In this document: piece by piece, positions 16,312 through 25,912 of the stretch
Layout: each line of letters opens with the position of its first letter
Position numbering within the stretch: position 1 is the stretch's first letter
Source of the DNA: VRUE01 sp963730315
GTDB taxonomy: Bacteria; Actinomycetota; Thermoleophilia; Solirubrobacterales; 70-9
Length of the DNA: 47,986 nt
Reading direction: 5' to 3'
NCBI GenBank assembly: GCA_963730315.1
Contig: CAVSRD010000017.1
Span: 1 to 47,986, forward strand
Position numbers and translations under genes: made by a program
The notes under the pieces: generated by a model
What the model was told of the DNA's origin: nothing
What the model saw: the letters and a program-made list of their open reading frames with translations, nothing else
Database searches by the model: none

Positions 16312-17038
16312 ATGCCGGCGTCGCGCAGCTACGACCGGGCGCCGGCCGACATCCGCCCGGTCTTCGATCGACCCCGGGTTTGTCGAGACGGCCGACGGCT
16401 CGGCGCTGATCTCGCTCGGCCGCACGCGGGTGATTTGCACCGCCTCGGTCAACGAGTCGGTGCCGAAGTGGATGGGGGGCCGGGGCAAGGGCTGGGTCAC
16501 CGCCGAGTACTCGATGCTGCCCGCGTCGACCGGCGACCGCAAGGCGCGCGACGTCTCGAAGGGCAGGCAGGACGGCCGCGGGGTGGAGATCCAGCGCCTG
16601 ATCGGCCGCGCGCTGCGGGTCGTGGTCGACTTCCGGGCGCTCGGCGAACGCAGCGTCTACGTCGACTGCGACGTGCTCGAGGCCGACGGCGGCACCCGCT
16701 GCGCGGCGATCACCGGCGGCTACGTGGCGCTGCGCCTCGCTCTGCAGAAGCTGCTCGACGCGAAGAAGATCGAGACGATGCCGCTGACCGGCTCGGTGGC
16801 GGCGGTCAGCGTCGGAATGGTCGGCGGGCGGGCCCTCTGCGACCTCGACTACGGCGAGGACTCGAACGCCGACGTCGACGCCAACGTGGTGATGACCGGC
16901 GAGGGCGGCCTGGTCGAGGTGCAGGCGACCGCCGAGCGGACGCCGCTCTCCCGCGCCTCGCTCGACGAGCTGCTGGAGCTCGCCGAGATGGGCATCTCGC
17001 GGCTGCGCCAAATTCAGGAGCGAGCTGCCGGTAGCTGA
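16312..17038 (+). CDS. rph: Ribonuclease PH (one frame change)
   Basis: A phosphorolytic 3'-exonuclease that trims tRNA ends. The protein begins 'MPASRSYDRAPADIRPV', then a single extra base near 16368 shifts into 'IDPGFVETADGSALISLG'. Family motifs follow: 'CTASVNESVPKWM', 'GWVTAEYSMLP' and 'EIQRLIGRALR'. Corrected length is 241 residues, as expected. ATG 16312 is taken as start; no strong ribosome site is visible. It nearly touches rdgB (TTG 17040), the common rph-rdgB pair. Confidence 0.92.
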
Positions 17039-17039
17039 G

Positions 17040-17646
17040 TTGATCCTCGCCACGGGGAACAGGCACAAGCTGCGCGAGATGGGCGAACTGCTGCCCGGGC
17101 TCGAGCTGGAGGCGATGCCGGACGGCGTCGAGCTGCCGCCCGAGGAGGGCGAGGACTTCGCCTCGATCGCCCTCGAGAAGGCGCGCGCCGTGCACGCGGC
17201 GACCGGCAGGGCGACGATCGCCGACGACTCCGGGATCGAGGTGGCGGCGCTGGGCGGCCGGCCCGGGATCCACTCCGCCCGCTACGGCGGGCCGGGCGCC
17301 AGCGACGAGGAGAACCTCGAGAAGCTGCTGCGCGAGGTCGCGGCGGCGGGCGGAGGAGCGCCGCGCCGCCTACCACTGCGCGCTGGCGCTGGTCGAGGCC
17401 GACGGCTCCGAGCGGGTCTTCGAGGGGCGCTGCGAGGGGCGGCTGATCGAGGCGCCGCGCGGCGAGGGCGGCTTCGGCTACGACCCGGCGTTCGTCCCCG
17501 ATGCGACCGGGCCGGGCGACGAGCGCACGCTGTCGGAGCTGAGCCAGGCGGAGAAGAACGAGATCAGCCATCGCGGCGCCGCCGCGCGGCTGCTGGCCGA
17601 TACCTCGCCGGCGAGGCGGCGCCGGCGGATCGATGATCCACACTAA
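17040..17646 (+). CDS. rdgB: RdgB/HAM1-type XTP/dITP pyrophosphatase (one frame change)
   Basis: This enzyme removes non-canonical purine triphosphates such as dITP and XTP. TTG 17040 gives 'MILATGNRHKLREM', the family's N-terminal SxNxxK-type motif, with 'ATIADDSGIEVAALGGRPGIHSARYGG' (in parts) after it. An extra G near 17354 shifts the frame; the corrected C-terminus holds 'EGGFGYDPAFVP' and 'EKNEISHRG'. The true stop (17644-17646) overlaps the start of the CDF gene. Corrected length is about 201 residues. Confidence 0.9.
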
Positions 17647-18541
17647 AAGCGGCGCGGCGGCGCTCTCGATCGCCTCCAACGCGCTGCTGATCGCGCTCAA
17701 GCTCGCCGCCGGGGCGATCACCGGCTCGATCGCGATCGTCACCGAGGCGGTCCACTCGCTGATCGACCTGGTCGCCTCGGTGGTCGCCTTCGTCTCGGTC
17801 CGCAAAGCCGACGAGCCGGCCGACGCCGAGCACCCCTACGGCCACGAGAAGGTGGAGAGCCTGGCGGCGACGATCGAGGGGATGCTGATCCTGATCGGGG
17901 CCGGGATCATCGTCTACGAGGCGACCCACCGGCTGGTGGTCGGGGCCAAGGTGGACGCGCTCGGGGTCGGCATCGCGGTGATGGGCTTCTCGGTGCTCGC
18001 CAACCTGGCCGTCTCGGCCGTCCTCTCGCGGCAGGCTCGGGCCCACGACTCGCCGGCCCTGGAGGGGGACGCAGCGCACCTGCGCGCCGATGCCCTCACC
18101 TCGGCGGGGGTGCTGGTCGGGCTCGCCCTGGTCGAGCTCACCGGGCTCGTCGCCTTCGACTCGATCACCGCCCTGCTCGTCGCGGCGGCGATCGTCACGG
18201 CCGGCCTGCGGATCATCCGCCGCTCCTCCGGCGTGCTGGTCGACGAGGCGCTGCCCGGGGCGGAGATGGACCGGATCGAGGCGGCGATCGCCGCGGCCCG
18301 CACCCCTGAGGTCGCCGGCTACCACAAGCTGCGCGCCCGTCGCGCCGGCAGCCGCCGCCACATCGACCTCCACGTCCAGTACCGCTCCGGGACCAGCCTC
18401 GAGCGGGCCCACGAGCTGGCCCACGCGATGCGCGACGAGATCGAGGCGGCGATCCCCCGCTGCGAGGTGCTGATCCACGTCGAGCCGGAGGCCTCGTTCC
18501 GCGGCCCGGGCGACGACGACGGACCCTACCGCTCGGGTTAG
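17633..18541 (+). CDS. Cation diffusion facilitator (CDF) metal exporter
   Basis: A 302-residue protein with six predicted helices and a cytoplasmic C-terminal domain. Metal-site motifs are 'HSLIDLVAS' (helix 2), 'HPYGHEKVE' and 'HLRADALTS' (helix 5). This places it with zinc/iron/manganese exporters that swap metal for protons. It overlaps rdgB by 14 nt, so it is co-translated with it. The metal cannot be fixed by sequence alone. Confidence 0.93.
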   Translation: MIHTKSGAAALSIASNALLIALKLAAGAITGSIAIVTEAVHSLIDLVASVVAFVSVRKADEPADAEHPYGHEKVESLAATIEGMLILIGAGIIVYEATHRLVVGAKVDALGVGIAVMGFSVLANLAVSAVLSRQARAHDSPALEGDAAHLRADALTSAGVLVGLALVELTGLVAFDSITALLVAAAIVTAGLRIIRRSSGVLVDEALPGAEMDRIEAAIAAARTPEVAGYHKLRARRAGSRRHIDLHVQYRSGTSLERAHELAHAMRDEIEAAIPRCEVLIHVEPEASFRGPGDDDGPYRSG

Positions 18542-18704
18542 CGGCGGTCGAGGCCCCGGATCTGGGAAGGAGGTTGACCGCCGCGGCCAGCCCGACCGCG
18601 CCGACCGTGATCGCGTAGCCGGTGTAGTCGCCGATCGCGAGCAGCACCACGGCGACGGCGCAGACAGCGACGACGACTATCCAGGAGGCGCGGGCGACTG
18701 GCAC
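18538..18704 (-). CDS. Small two-helix membrane protein (probable frame change)
   Basis: GTG 18704 opens 'MPVARASWIVVVAVCAVAVVLL' (cut here for length), followed by a second hydrophobic stretch 'YAITVGAVGLAAAVNLL'. Around 18565 an alternative frame ends cleanly in 'IRGLDRR' at 18538, against the CDF stop. About 55 residues; no family recognised. Its start faces the roadblock-like gene, leaving a 20-nt divergent promoter region. Confidence 0.5.
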
Positions 18705-18724
18705 GGGCCGGTATTTTCACGCAG

Positions 18725-19331
18725 ATGCCCGACGGCGCGACGAAAACGGATTCCGGCGGGGCCGCCGAGGGGGCGCTCGCCTACCTGACCGAGCTGTCGC
18801 CCGACCTGCGCGGGCGCCGCGATCTTCGACGGCGACGGCGCCGTGCTGGCCGCCAGCGGCGACCCCGACCGCTGGCGCGAGGACGCCGCGGCGCTGTTCG
18901 CGGCCGCCGATCGCGCCGACCGGGAGCCGGTCGAGCAGATCCACGTCGGCACCGAGCAGGGCGAGGTCTTCGCCCTGCGCCACTCCGGCCTCGCCGCGGT
19001 GGCTGTGACCGAGCGCTTCGCGCTGGCCTCGCTGACCTTCTTCGACCTGCGCGCCACGCTGCGCGACCTGGCGGCCGGCGGCGACGGGCGGGAGGGGAGA
19101 GCGGCGGTGGCCCTGAAGCCGCACCGTGTCCTGCTCGACCGCGTCTCCGGCTACGCCGACGAGGCCGCCGCATACATGCGCCGCCGCCGTGCCCTGCGGC
19201 GCCCCTTCGCCCGCCTCTACTACGGCGGCGGCCGGGCGGAGGACCACGCCGTCGACTCGCGGGTCGGCGGCGAGCTTTTCGTCGCCGCCGGCCGGCTGAT
19301 CGAGGTCGCGGGTCGCAAGCGAGGAGCGTTG
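18725..19331 (+). CDS. Roadblock/LC7-like protein, frame continuous into tldD (one frame change)
   Basis: ATG 18725 starts 'MPDGATKTDSGGAAEGALAY', then an extra C near 18815 shifts the frame to 'AAIFDGDGAVLAASGD' and 'ALRHSGLAAVAVTERFALAS', the strand pattern of roadblock/LC7 regulators of small GTPases. The last 80 residues (19095-19331), containing 'LYYGGG', match nothing I know. No stop separates this frame from tldD (ATG 19332), so either a second indel hides a stop or the proteins are fused. A TATTTT box lies 7 nt before the ATG. No partner GTPase is adjacent. Confidence 0.55.
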
Positions 19332-20731
19332 ATGGGGAAACGTCCCGGCGAGGAACTCGTCGATCCAGAGGTTGCTCGGCGTGTGCTGACGCGCGCCCTG
19401 GCGTCCGGCGGGGAGTTCGCCGAGCTGTTCGCCGAACGGCGCAGTGGCATGAGCATGGCGATCGACGAGTCGCGGATCGAGTCGGTGCAGTCGGGGGCTG
19501 AGCAGGGGGCGGGCGTGCGGGTGCTCAGCGGCGGCACCACCTACTTCGCTCACGTCGATGGCCTCGACCCCCCCGATCTCGAGCGCGCCGCGGCCGAGGC
19601 GGCGGCGGCGCTGCGCGGCGAGCGTGCCCGGCCCCGCCCGCTGCGGGCCGTGGCGACCAGCCGGGAGCCGATCGAGCAGCCGCCCGAGCAGGTGCCGGCC
19701 GAGCGCAAGGCGGCGCTGCTGCGCGAGCTGGACGAGCGTGGCAGGGCGGCCGGCGGCGAGGTCGAGCAGCTTCGCGCTTCCTACGTCGAGGCCCGCCGGC
19801 AGGTCGCCGTGGCCAACTCCGACGGCCTGCTGTGCGGCGACGACCGCACGCGCACGAGGATCGGCGTGCAGGCGGTCGCCCGCCGCGGTGAGCGGGTCGA
19901 GACGGGCGCCGAGACGCTGGGGGGCACCGCGGCTTCGAGCTGCTCGGCGAGGATCCGGGGGGGATCGCGGCGAGCGCCGCCGGCAAGGCCCTCACCCTGC
20001 TCGACGCCGGCGCCGCGCCGGCCGGCTCGATGCCGGTCGTCGTCGGCGGCGGCTTCGGCGGCGTCCTCTTCCACGAGATGACCGGGCACGGGCTGGAGGC
20101 CGACCACGTGCAGAAGGGGGCGAGCGTGTACGCCGGCAAGCTCGGCGAGCGGGTCGCCCAGCCGCTCCTCACCGCCTACGACGACGGGCGCCTGCCGGGC
20201 GAGTGGGGCAGCGACGCGATCGACGACGAGGGGACGCCGAGCCAGAAGACCCGGGTGATCGAGGACGGCCGGCTCGTCTCCTTCCTCTACGACCGGCTGC
20301 GGGCCGAGCACGACGGCGTCGACTCGACCGGAAACGGCCGCCGCGAGAGCTTCCGCCATTTGCCGATCCCGCGGATGACCAACACCTACATCACTCCCGG
20401 CGATGCCCCGCCCGAGGCGATCATCGCCGACGTCGGCAAGGGCTTCTACGCCGCCTCCTTCGCCGGCGGCCAGGTCGACCCGGCGACCGGCGACTTCGTG
20501 TTCGGGGTCAGCGAGGGCTACCTGATCGAGGGCGGCGAGGTGACCAGGCCCTGTCGCGGCGCGACGCTGATCGGCAACTGCCTAGATGCACTGGCGGCGA
20601 TCGACGCGGTCGGCAGCGACTTCCGGATGAAGACGGGGATGTGCGGCAAGAGCGGCCAGACAGTGCCGGTCGGCACCGGCCAGGGCCACGTCCGGATCGC
20701 CGCGCTGACGGTCGGCGGGACCGAAATATGA
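19332..20731 (+). CDS. tldD: TldD metalloprotease subunit (one frame change)
   Basis: TldD is the catalytic subunit of the TldD/E zinc protease that trims peptides and unfolded proteins. The HExxxH zinc motif is seen as 'FHEMTGHGLEADHV'. The N-terminal part has 'EFAELFAERR' and 'AIDESRIESVQSG'; the C-terminal part 'GNGRRESFRHLPIPRMTNTY' (residues in the family's conserved block). A base is missing near 19935, in 'GGTRGFELLG'. Corrected length is about 467 residues. ATG 19332 is chosen because the TldD-like region begins there. Its TGA overlaps the pmbA ATG. Confidence 0.9.
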
Positions 20732-22083
20732 GCGACCTCGCGGAGCTGGCGGACAGCGCGGTCGCGGCGGCGCTTGGTGCCGGGGCCAGCGGCGCCGAGG
20801 CGTACGCCTCCGAGACCGCGCAGCGCGAGGCGCGCGCCCACGGCGGCGAGGTCGAGAGCCTCACCGCCGCGACCAAGCGGGGGGTGGGGGTGCGCGCCTG
20901 GATCGGCGGCCGGCTCGGGTACGGCTTCGGCACCGACCTCTCGCGGCAGGGCGTGACAGCGATCGCCGCCCGCGCCGTCGAGGGCGCTGGGGTAGCAGAC
21001 GAGGACGAGTTCGCCGGCCCGCCGCTGGGCGGCGGCGGGGCGCAGGCGCTGGCCGGGCTGAGCGACCCGTCGCTGGGCGAGTGGCCGACCGCGCGCGCCG
21101 CCGAGCTGGCGCTCGCGGTCGAGCGCGCCGCGCTGCGCGCCGACCGCCGCGTAGCCGGGGTCGAGCAGGCGGTCTACTCCGACAGCGCCGAGCGGGTCGC
21201 GATCGCTTCCTCGAGCGGCGCCGGGGGCGAGTACGGGACGTCGAGCTGCTACGCCTACGCCCAGGCCCTGGCCGAGGGTGAGACGGGCCGCGAGACCGGG
21301 CTGGGGTTCGACCTGGCGCGGGGGCCGGCCGGGCTCGACCCGGGGGCGGTCGGGGAGGAGGCGGCCCGGCGGGCAACCGAGATGATCGGTTCGCGCAAGC
21401 CCGAGTCGCGCAGCTGCCCGGTCGTCCTCGACCCGACCGTAGCCGCCGCCTTCGTCGGTCTGCTCGGCAAAACGCTGGGCGCCGACGCGGTGCAGCGCGG
21501 CCGCTCGCCGCTCGCCGGGCGGCTCGGTGAGGAGGTCGCCGGCGAGGCCTTCGTCCTGCGCGACGACGGGCTCGACCCGGAGGGCTTCGCCGCGGCCCCG
21601 ATCGACGCCGAGGGAACGCCCCGGCAGCGCACCGCGCTGATCGAGGGCGGCAGGTTGCGCTCCTACCTGTACGACGCCTACACGGCGCGCCGCGACGGCG
21701 CGGTCTCGACCGCCAACGCGGGCCGCTCCGGCTACCGGGCGCCGCCCGCGGTCGCCGCCTCGAACCTGATCGTCAGCCCGGGCTCTGGCTGCTTCGAGCA
21801 GCTGCTTCGCGAGGCGGGCGACGGGGTCCTGGTCAACGATGTCGCCGGCCTGCATTCCGGCGTCAACCCGGTTTCCGGTGCCTTCTCGGTCGGCGCCAGC
21901 GGGTTGGCGATCCGCAACGGCGAGACGGCCGAGCCGCTTCGTGAGTTCACGATCGCCGGCGACCTCGTCTCGATGCTGCGCGCGGTGCGGGCGGCCGGCG
22001 CGACGCCCCGCTGGGTCCCCTTCGGGGGATCGATCAGCTCTCCGCCGCTGCTGGTCGGCGAGATGACGGTCGGCGGCTCCTGA
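20728..22083 (+). CDS. pmbA: PmbA/TldE protease subunit
   Basis: A 451-residue homologue of TldD without the HExxxH motif, the expected partner that gates access to the active site. Typical blocks are 'TKRGVGVRAWIGGRLGYGF', 'SYLYDAYTARR' and 'NPVSGAFSVGASGLAIRNGE'. ATG overlaps the tldD stop (ATGA), so the heterodimer is made together. In several bacteria the pair matures ribosomally made peptides; no precursor peptide gene was noticed nearby. The gene reads in one frame throughout. Confidence 0.92.
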   Translation: MSDLAELADSAVAAALGAGASGAEAYASETAQREARAHGGEVESLTAATKRGVGVRAWIGGRLGYGFGTDLSRQGVTAIAARAVEGAGVADEDEFAGPPLGGGGAQALAGLSDPSLGEWPTARAAELALAVERAALRADRRVAGVEQAVYSDSAERVAIASSSGAGGEYGTSSCYAYAQALAEGETGRETGLGFDLARGPAGLDPGAVGEEAARRATEMIGSRKPESRSCPVVLDPTVAAAFVGLLGKTLGADAVQRGRSPLAGRLGEEVAGEAFVLRDDGLDPEGFAAAPIDAEGTPRQRTALIEGGRLRSYLYDAYTARRDGAVSTANAGRSGYRAPPAVAASNLIVSPGSGCFEQLLREAGDGVLVNDVAGLHSGVNPVSGAFSVGASGLAIRNGETAEPLREFTIAGDLVSMLRAVRAAGATPRWVPFGGSISSPPLLVGEMTVGGS

Positions 22084-22179
22084 CGCTCCTTGCGGCCTCC
22101 GCTGCCCGGCAGGCAGCCCTTACACCCGCGCACGCTGTTAGATTGCCGCCGACCTCAACGACGACGGAGGAGCATCGAC

Positions 22180-22458
22180 GTGACCAAGGCTGAGTTTCTC
22201 GACCAACTGGCAGCTGACGAGCGGGTGGGCAGCAAGAAGGCCGCGAGCGACGCGGTCGACGCGGTGCTCGACACGATCACCGACACGCTGAGCGGCGGAG
22301 GTGAGGTCAGCTTCACCGGCTTCGGCAAGTTCCACGTCGCCGAGCGCGGGCCGCGCCAGGGCGTCAACCCGCGGACCGGCGAGCGAATCACCATCCCGGG
22401 CGGCAAGGTGCCCCGCTTCTCCGCGGGCTCGGCGCTGAAGGCCAAGGTCAAGGGCTGA
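22180..22458 (+). CDS. hup: HU-family DNA-binding protein
   Basis: GTG 22180 with GGAGGAG 7 nt upstream gives 92 residues, the standard HU length. The frame stays open upstream to 22090, but that part is proline/arginine-rich and lacks a ribosome site. Conserved HU features are 'FLDQLA', the turn 'VSFTGFGKFHV' and the DNA-binding arm 'RGVNPRTGE'-like 'QGVNPRTGERITIP'. It binds and bends DNA as a dimer. The TGA overlaps the proposed CTG start of pyrF. Confidence 0.92.
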   Translation: MTKAEFLDQLAADERVGSKKAASDAVDAVLDTITDTLSGGGEVSFTGFGKFHVAERGPRQGVNPRTGERITIPGGKVPRFSAGSALKAKVKG

Positions 22459-23345
22459 AAGCTCGCCCCTTCGCGGATCGGCTCGCGGCGCTCGTCGGGG
22501 AGCGCCGCAGCCAGATCTGTCTCGGCCTCGACCCCGACCCGGCCAAGCTCCCAGACGATCTCGATCCGGCCGGGGCCGCCGCGTCGCCCGCCGAGCGGGC
22601 CGCCGCCGCGGTCGCGGCCCATTGCCGGCGGCTGATCGAGCTGGCCGGTCCCGCCTGCGTCGCGGTGAAGCCGCAGCTCGCCTGCTTCGAGCGGCTCGGC
22701 GCGCCCGGCTGGGCGGCGCTCGCCGAGGTCCGCGCCGCGGCCGCCGAGGCCGGGCTGCTGACGATTGCCGACGGCAAGCGCGGCGACGTGCCGATCACCG
22801 CCGCCGCCTACGCGCAGGCGCTGGTCGGCGAGACGCCGACCCCCTGGGGCCCGGTGCGCGGGCTGGACGCCGACGCCTTCACCGCCAACCCGCTGCTCGG
22901 CCTCGATGCGCTGGAGCCGCTGCTCGCTGCCGCCGAGGCCACTGGGGCGGCGGTTTTCGCCCTGGTCCGCACCAGCAACCCCGGCGCCGCCGACGTGGAG
23001 GACCTGCCGGCCCCCGAACGGCCGCTGCACGAGCGGCTCGCGGCGCTGGTCGACGGCCTCGCCGACCGCCTCGCCGGGGACGTCGGCCTGAGCGGCATGG
23101 GGGCGGTGGTCGGCGCCACCGAGCCCGAGCGCATCGCCCGGCTGCGGGAATTGATGCCCCGCTCGATCTTCCTGATCCCCGGTGTCGGCGCCCAGGGAGG
23201 CCGCCCGGAGCTGCTCGGCGCCGCCTTCGCCCCCGGCGCCGCTGCGGCGCTGGTCGCGGCCTCGCGCGGGATCGCCGCAGACCCCGATCCGGCCGCCGCG
23301 GCGGAGCGTCTCCGCGTCGCGGTCTGGGACGTCTCGACCGCGTGA
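22455..23345 (+). CDS. pyrF: Orotidine 5'-phosphate decarboxylase (type 2)
   Basis: This catalyses the last step of UMP synthesis. Motifs are 'LGLDPDPAKLP' at the start, 'VAVKPQLACFERLG', the catalytic 'ADGKRGDVP' and the C-terminal phosphate loop 'IPGVGAQGG'. Coding sequence extends back to HU without ATG, GTG or TTG; CTG 22455, overlapping the HU TGA, gives 296 residues starting 'LKARPFADRLAALV', which aligns with the usual N-terminus. It is odd to find pyrF alone with HU rather than with other pyr genes. Confidence 0.9.
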   Translation: MKARPFADRLAALVGERRSQICLGLDPDPAKLPDDLDPAGAAASPAERAAAAVAAHCRRLIELAGPACVAVKPQLACFERLGAPGWAALAEVRAAAAEAGLLTIADGKRGDVPITAAAYAQALVGETPTPWGPVRGLDADAFTANPLLGLDALEPLLAAAEATGAAVFALVRTSNPGAADVEDLPAPERPLHERLAALVDGLADRLAGDVGLSGMGAVVGATEPERIARLRELMPRSIFLIPGVGAQGGRPELLGAAFAPGAAAALVAASRGIAADPDPAAAAERLRVAVWDVSTA

Positions 23346-23403
23346 AAGCGAGTTGAGCGACGGTACGATCCGCCGGGCACGATTCGATCATCGCGTCCGA
23401 ACC

Positions 23404-23733
23404 ATGAACCAGCGCTCCTCAGTCCCCTCCAGGGCCCTCGCCGCGACGGCCCTGGTATGCGGTTTCCTCGTGGTGATCGTGATCGTCGCGACCTCGCTCG
23501 GCGGCGGTGGGAACGGAGCGGGCTCCGGCGGTGGGAGGAGCGGCGGCCAGGCGACGACGCGCAACGGCGCCAACCGCAAAGGCCAGACGCCCAAGACATA
23601 TGTGGTGCAGAGCGGCGACACGCTGACCTCGATCGCCCACGAGACCGGGGTCTCGGTGGCCCGCATCGTGGCGCTGAACCCCGGCGTCGATCCGCAGATC
23701 CTCGTCTCGGGCGAAACGCTGAAGCTGCGGTGA
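23404..23733 (+). CDS. Membrane-anchored LysM protein
   Basis: A 109-residue protein: one N-terminal helix (about residues 12-32), a Gly/Ser/Asn linker, and one LysM domain at about 64-109 beginning 'TYVVQSGDTLTSIAHETGVS'. It would bind peptidoglycan outside the membrane. Its TGA overlaps the GTG start of the D,D-carboxypeptidase gene, suggesting joint action in the cell wall. The ATG at 23404 is the first in frame before the helix. Confidence 0.88.
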   Translation: MNQRSSVPSRALAATALVCGFLVVIVIVATSLGGGGNGAGSGGGRSGGQATTRNGANRKGQTPKTYVVQSGDTLTSIAHETGVSVARIVALNPGVDPQILVSGETLKLR

Positions 23734-24920
23734 AAGCGCTGCGGCCCCTCGCGGCGCTCTTTGCCACGCTGCTCGCAGCGGCCCTCGTGGCGCCCGTCGC
23801 GCCGGCCGCCCAAGGCCCCGACCTCGATGCCCGCGCCTGGGCCCTGGTCGACGCCCGCAGCGGCGAGGTGCTGGTCTCCCACGCCGCCTCCCGCCGCCTG
23901 CCGATCGCCAGCACGACCAAGTTGATGACCGCCTACGTGGCGCTGAAGGAGCTGCCGCTCGGCAGGCTCGTCCACGCCGCCCCCTACGCGTCGACCTACG
24001 GCGAGTCGCTGCTCAACCTCCGCCCCGGCCAGGCGGTCAGCGTCCGCGACCTGCTGTACGGGCTGATCCTGCGCAGCGGCAACGACGCCGCCTACGACCT
24101 CGCTCGCGCCGCGGCCGGCTCGGAGCGGCGCTTCGTCCGCCAGATGAACCGCTACGCGGCGGCGCTCGGCCTCGCCGACACCCACTACGCCAATCCGATC
24201 GGCCTCGACCAGCGCGGCAACCACTCCAGCGCCTACGATCTCGCCGCGCTGACCCGGCGCCTGCTGCGGATCCCCGTCTTCGCCAGGATCGCCGCCTCGC
24301 GCCGAGCCGTGCTGCGCAGCGTTCGCCCGCGGCGGCGGATCGAGTCGATCAACGAGCTGCTGGACGCGGCGCCCTGGGTCAACGGGGTCAAGACCGGGCA
24401 CACCTGGCACGCCAGGTACGTCCTGGTCGGCTCGGGTCGCCGCAAGGGCGTCGAGCTGATCGCCGCGGTGGTCGGGGCGGAAACGGACGAAGACCGCTTC
24501 GAGGATGCCCTCCGGCTGCTCGAATACGGCTTTTCCAGGTACCGCAGACGTGTCCCGGTCCGCGCCGGGCGGACGCTGGCCCGACCTTCGATCCGCTACC
24601 AGGGCGGCGAGCTGCCCCTGCGCGCCGCCCGCAGCGTCGCGGTCGGGGTGCGCCGCCGCCAGCGGCTGAGGGTCGCGGTTCGGGCGCCGCGCGAGGTCGA
24701 AGGGCCGATCCGGCGCAGCGCCCGGCTCGGGCGGGCGATCGTCTGGGTCGGCGGCCGGCGGGTCGCCGTCGTGCCGCTGCGCGCCGGCCGCGCTGTGGCG
24801 AAGGCAAGCGCCCTCGAGCGGGCGCGCAGCTTCGCCGAAGCCAACGCGGGGTGGATTGCGATCGTCCTGTTGGGGATACTGGTCGTCGTGGGATTGGCAA
24901 GGCGTCTCTCATCGCGATGA
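23730..24920 (+). CDS. D-alanyl-D-alanine carboxypeptidase (peptidase S11, class C-type PBP)
   Basis: A 396-residue DacA-like serine peptidase that trims the peptidoglycan stem peptide. A signal peptide (residues 1-28) precedes the SxxK motif in 'ASTTKLM', then SGN in 'RSGNDAAYD' and KTG in 'GVKTGHT'. A C-terminal hydrophobic helix with basic tail ('VVVGLARRLSSR') anchors it. GTG 23730 overlaps the LysM stop. The end overlaps the kinase ATG by 4 nt. Confidence 0.92.
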   Translation: MKALRPLAALFATLLAAALVAPVAPAAQGPDLDARAWALVDARSGEVLVSHAASRRLPIASTTKLMTAYVALKELPLGRLVHAAPYASTYGESLLNLRPGQAVSVRDLLYGLILRSGNDAAYDLARAAAGSERRFVRQMNRYAAALGLADTHYANPIGLDQRGNHSSAYDLAALTRRLLRIPVFARIAASRRAVLRSVRPRRRIESINELLDAAPWVNGVKTGHTWHARYVLVGSGRRKGVELIAAVVGAETDEDRFEDALRLLEYGFSRYRRRVPVRAGRTLARPSIRYQGGELPLRAARSVAVGVRRRQRLRVAVRAPREVEGPIRRSARLGRAIVWVGGRRVAVVPLRAGRAVAKASALERARSFAEANAGWIAIVLLGILVVVGLARRLSSR

Positions 24921-25873
24921 TCCTCACGGTCACCCTCAACGCGGCGATCGATCGCACGGTGGCGGTGCCGAACTTCCGCCTCGGCCACCGCCACCGGGCG
25001 GTGGAGAGCCGCACGGTCGCCGGCGGCAAGGGGATAAACGTGGCCCGCGCCCTGCGTCTGCTCGGTCGCCCGGTGATCGCCGCCGGCTTCGCCGGCGGGC
25101 CGACCGGCACCCGGGTGCTGGATCAGCTGCGCCGCGAGGCGATCCTCACCGACTTCACCTGGATCGCCGGTGAGACGCGGATCAACATGGCGGTGGTCGA
25201 CCCGACCTCCGGAGAGCAGACCGAGATCAACGAGCGCGGCCCCGCGGTCAGCCCCGAGGAGGTGGAGCGCTTCGTCGAGCGGCTGCGCTACCTGGCCGAC
25301 GGGGCGAGGATCTGCGTGCTCGCCGGGTCGCTGCCGCCGGGCGCCGCCGAGGACCTCTACGCGCGCCTGGTCGGCGAGCTGCGCGAGCGCGGGGTGACCG
25401 CGATCCTCGACTCCGACGGCGAGCCGATGCTGACCGGCCTGCGCGCCGGCGCCTCGGTCGTCACCCCCAACGAGCGCGAGGCCGAGGAGCTGGTCGGCCA
25501 GGAGTTCGCCGATCGCGGCGACCTCGTGCACGGGCTCGGCGAGCTGGTCCGGCTGGGCGCCGGGGAGGCGGCGATCACCCGGCCCGACGGCTGCGTCGCG
25601 GTGGTCGGCGCGGGCGCCGAGCGTCGCGTGGTCGAGGTTCGCACCCCCTCGCTGGAGGCGGTCTCGACGGTTGGCTCGGGCGACGCCTTCCTGGCCGGCT
25701 ACGCCGCCGCGCTGTACGACGGCCGCGAGCCGGAGGAGTGCCTTGCCTACGGGGTCGCCTGCGGCGCCGAGTCGACCCAGCACTTCGGCGCCGGAACCGT
25801 CGAGCGGCGCGGCGTCGAGCGGCTGCTCCGCGAGGTCGAGGTGCGGGACCTGGAGGTCCACGCGGAAGTGTAG
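24917..25873 (+). CDS. 1-phosphofructokinase-type PfkB sugar kinase
   Basis: A 318-residue PfkB-fold kinase of the FruK/LacC group: 'MILTVTLNAAIDRTV' at the start, 'AGGKGINVARAL', and the catalytic 'TVGSGDAFLAGY' with its base Asp. It phosphorylates fructose-1-phosphate or a related sugar phosphate (tagatose-6-phosphate is the alternative). ATG overlaps the preceding stop (ATGA). No fructose PTS gene is nearby, so the source of substrate is unclear. Confidence 0.85.
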   Translation: MILTVTLNAAIDRTVAVPNFRLGHRHRAVESRTVAGGKGINVARALRLLGRPVIAAGFAGGPTGTRVLDQLRREAILTDFTWIAGETRINMAVVDPTSGEQTEINERGPAVSPEEVERFVERLRYLADGARICVLAGSLPPGAAEDLYARLVGELRERGVTAILDSDGEPMLTGLRAGASVVTPNEREAEELVGQEFADRGDLVHGLGELVRLGAGEAAITRPDGCVAVVGAGAERRVVEVRTPSLEAVSTVGSGDAFLAGYAAALYDGREPEECLAYGVACGAESTQHFGAGTVERRGVERLLREVEVRDLEVHAEV

Positions 25874-25912
25874 GCTGGCTGTTCAAGCCATCAGCTTCCC
25901 TGGAGGATCGAT

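Noticed and set aside
14858..17068. Very long minus-strand open frame across rph, the pilin and the glycosyltransferase
   Set aside because: Only the glycosyltransferase part has protein-like composition; the rest is the antisense shadow of rph and the pilin, which have clear family motifs.
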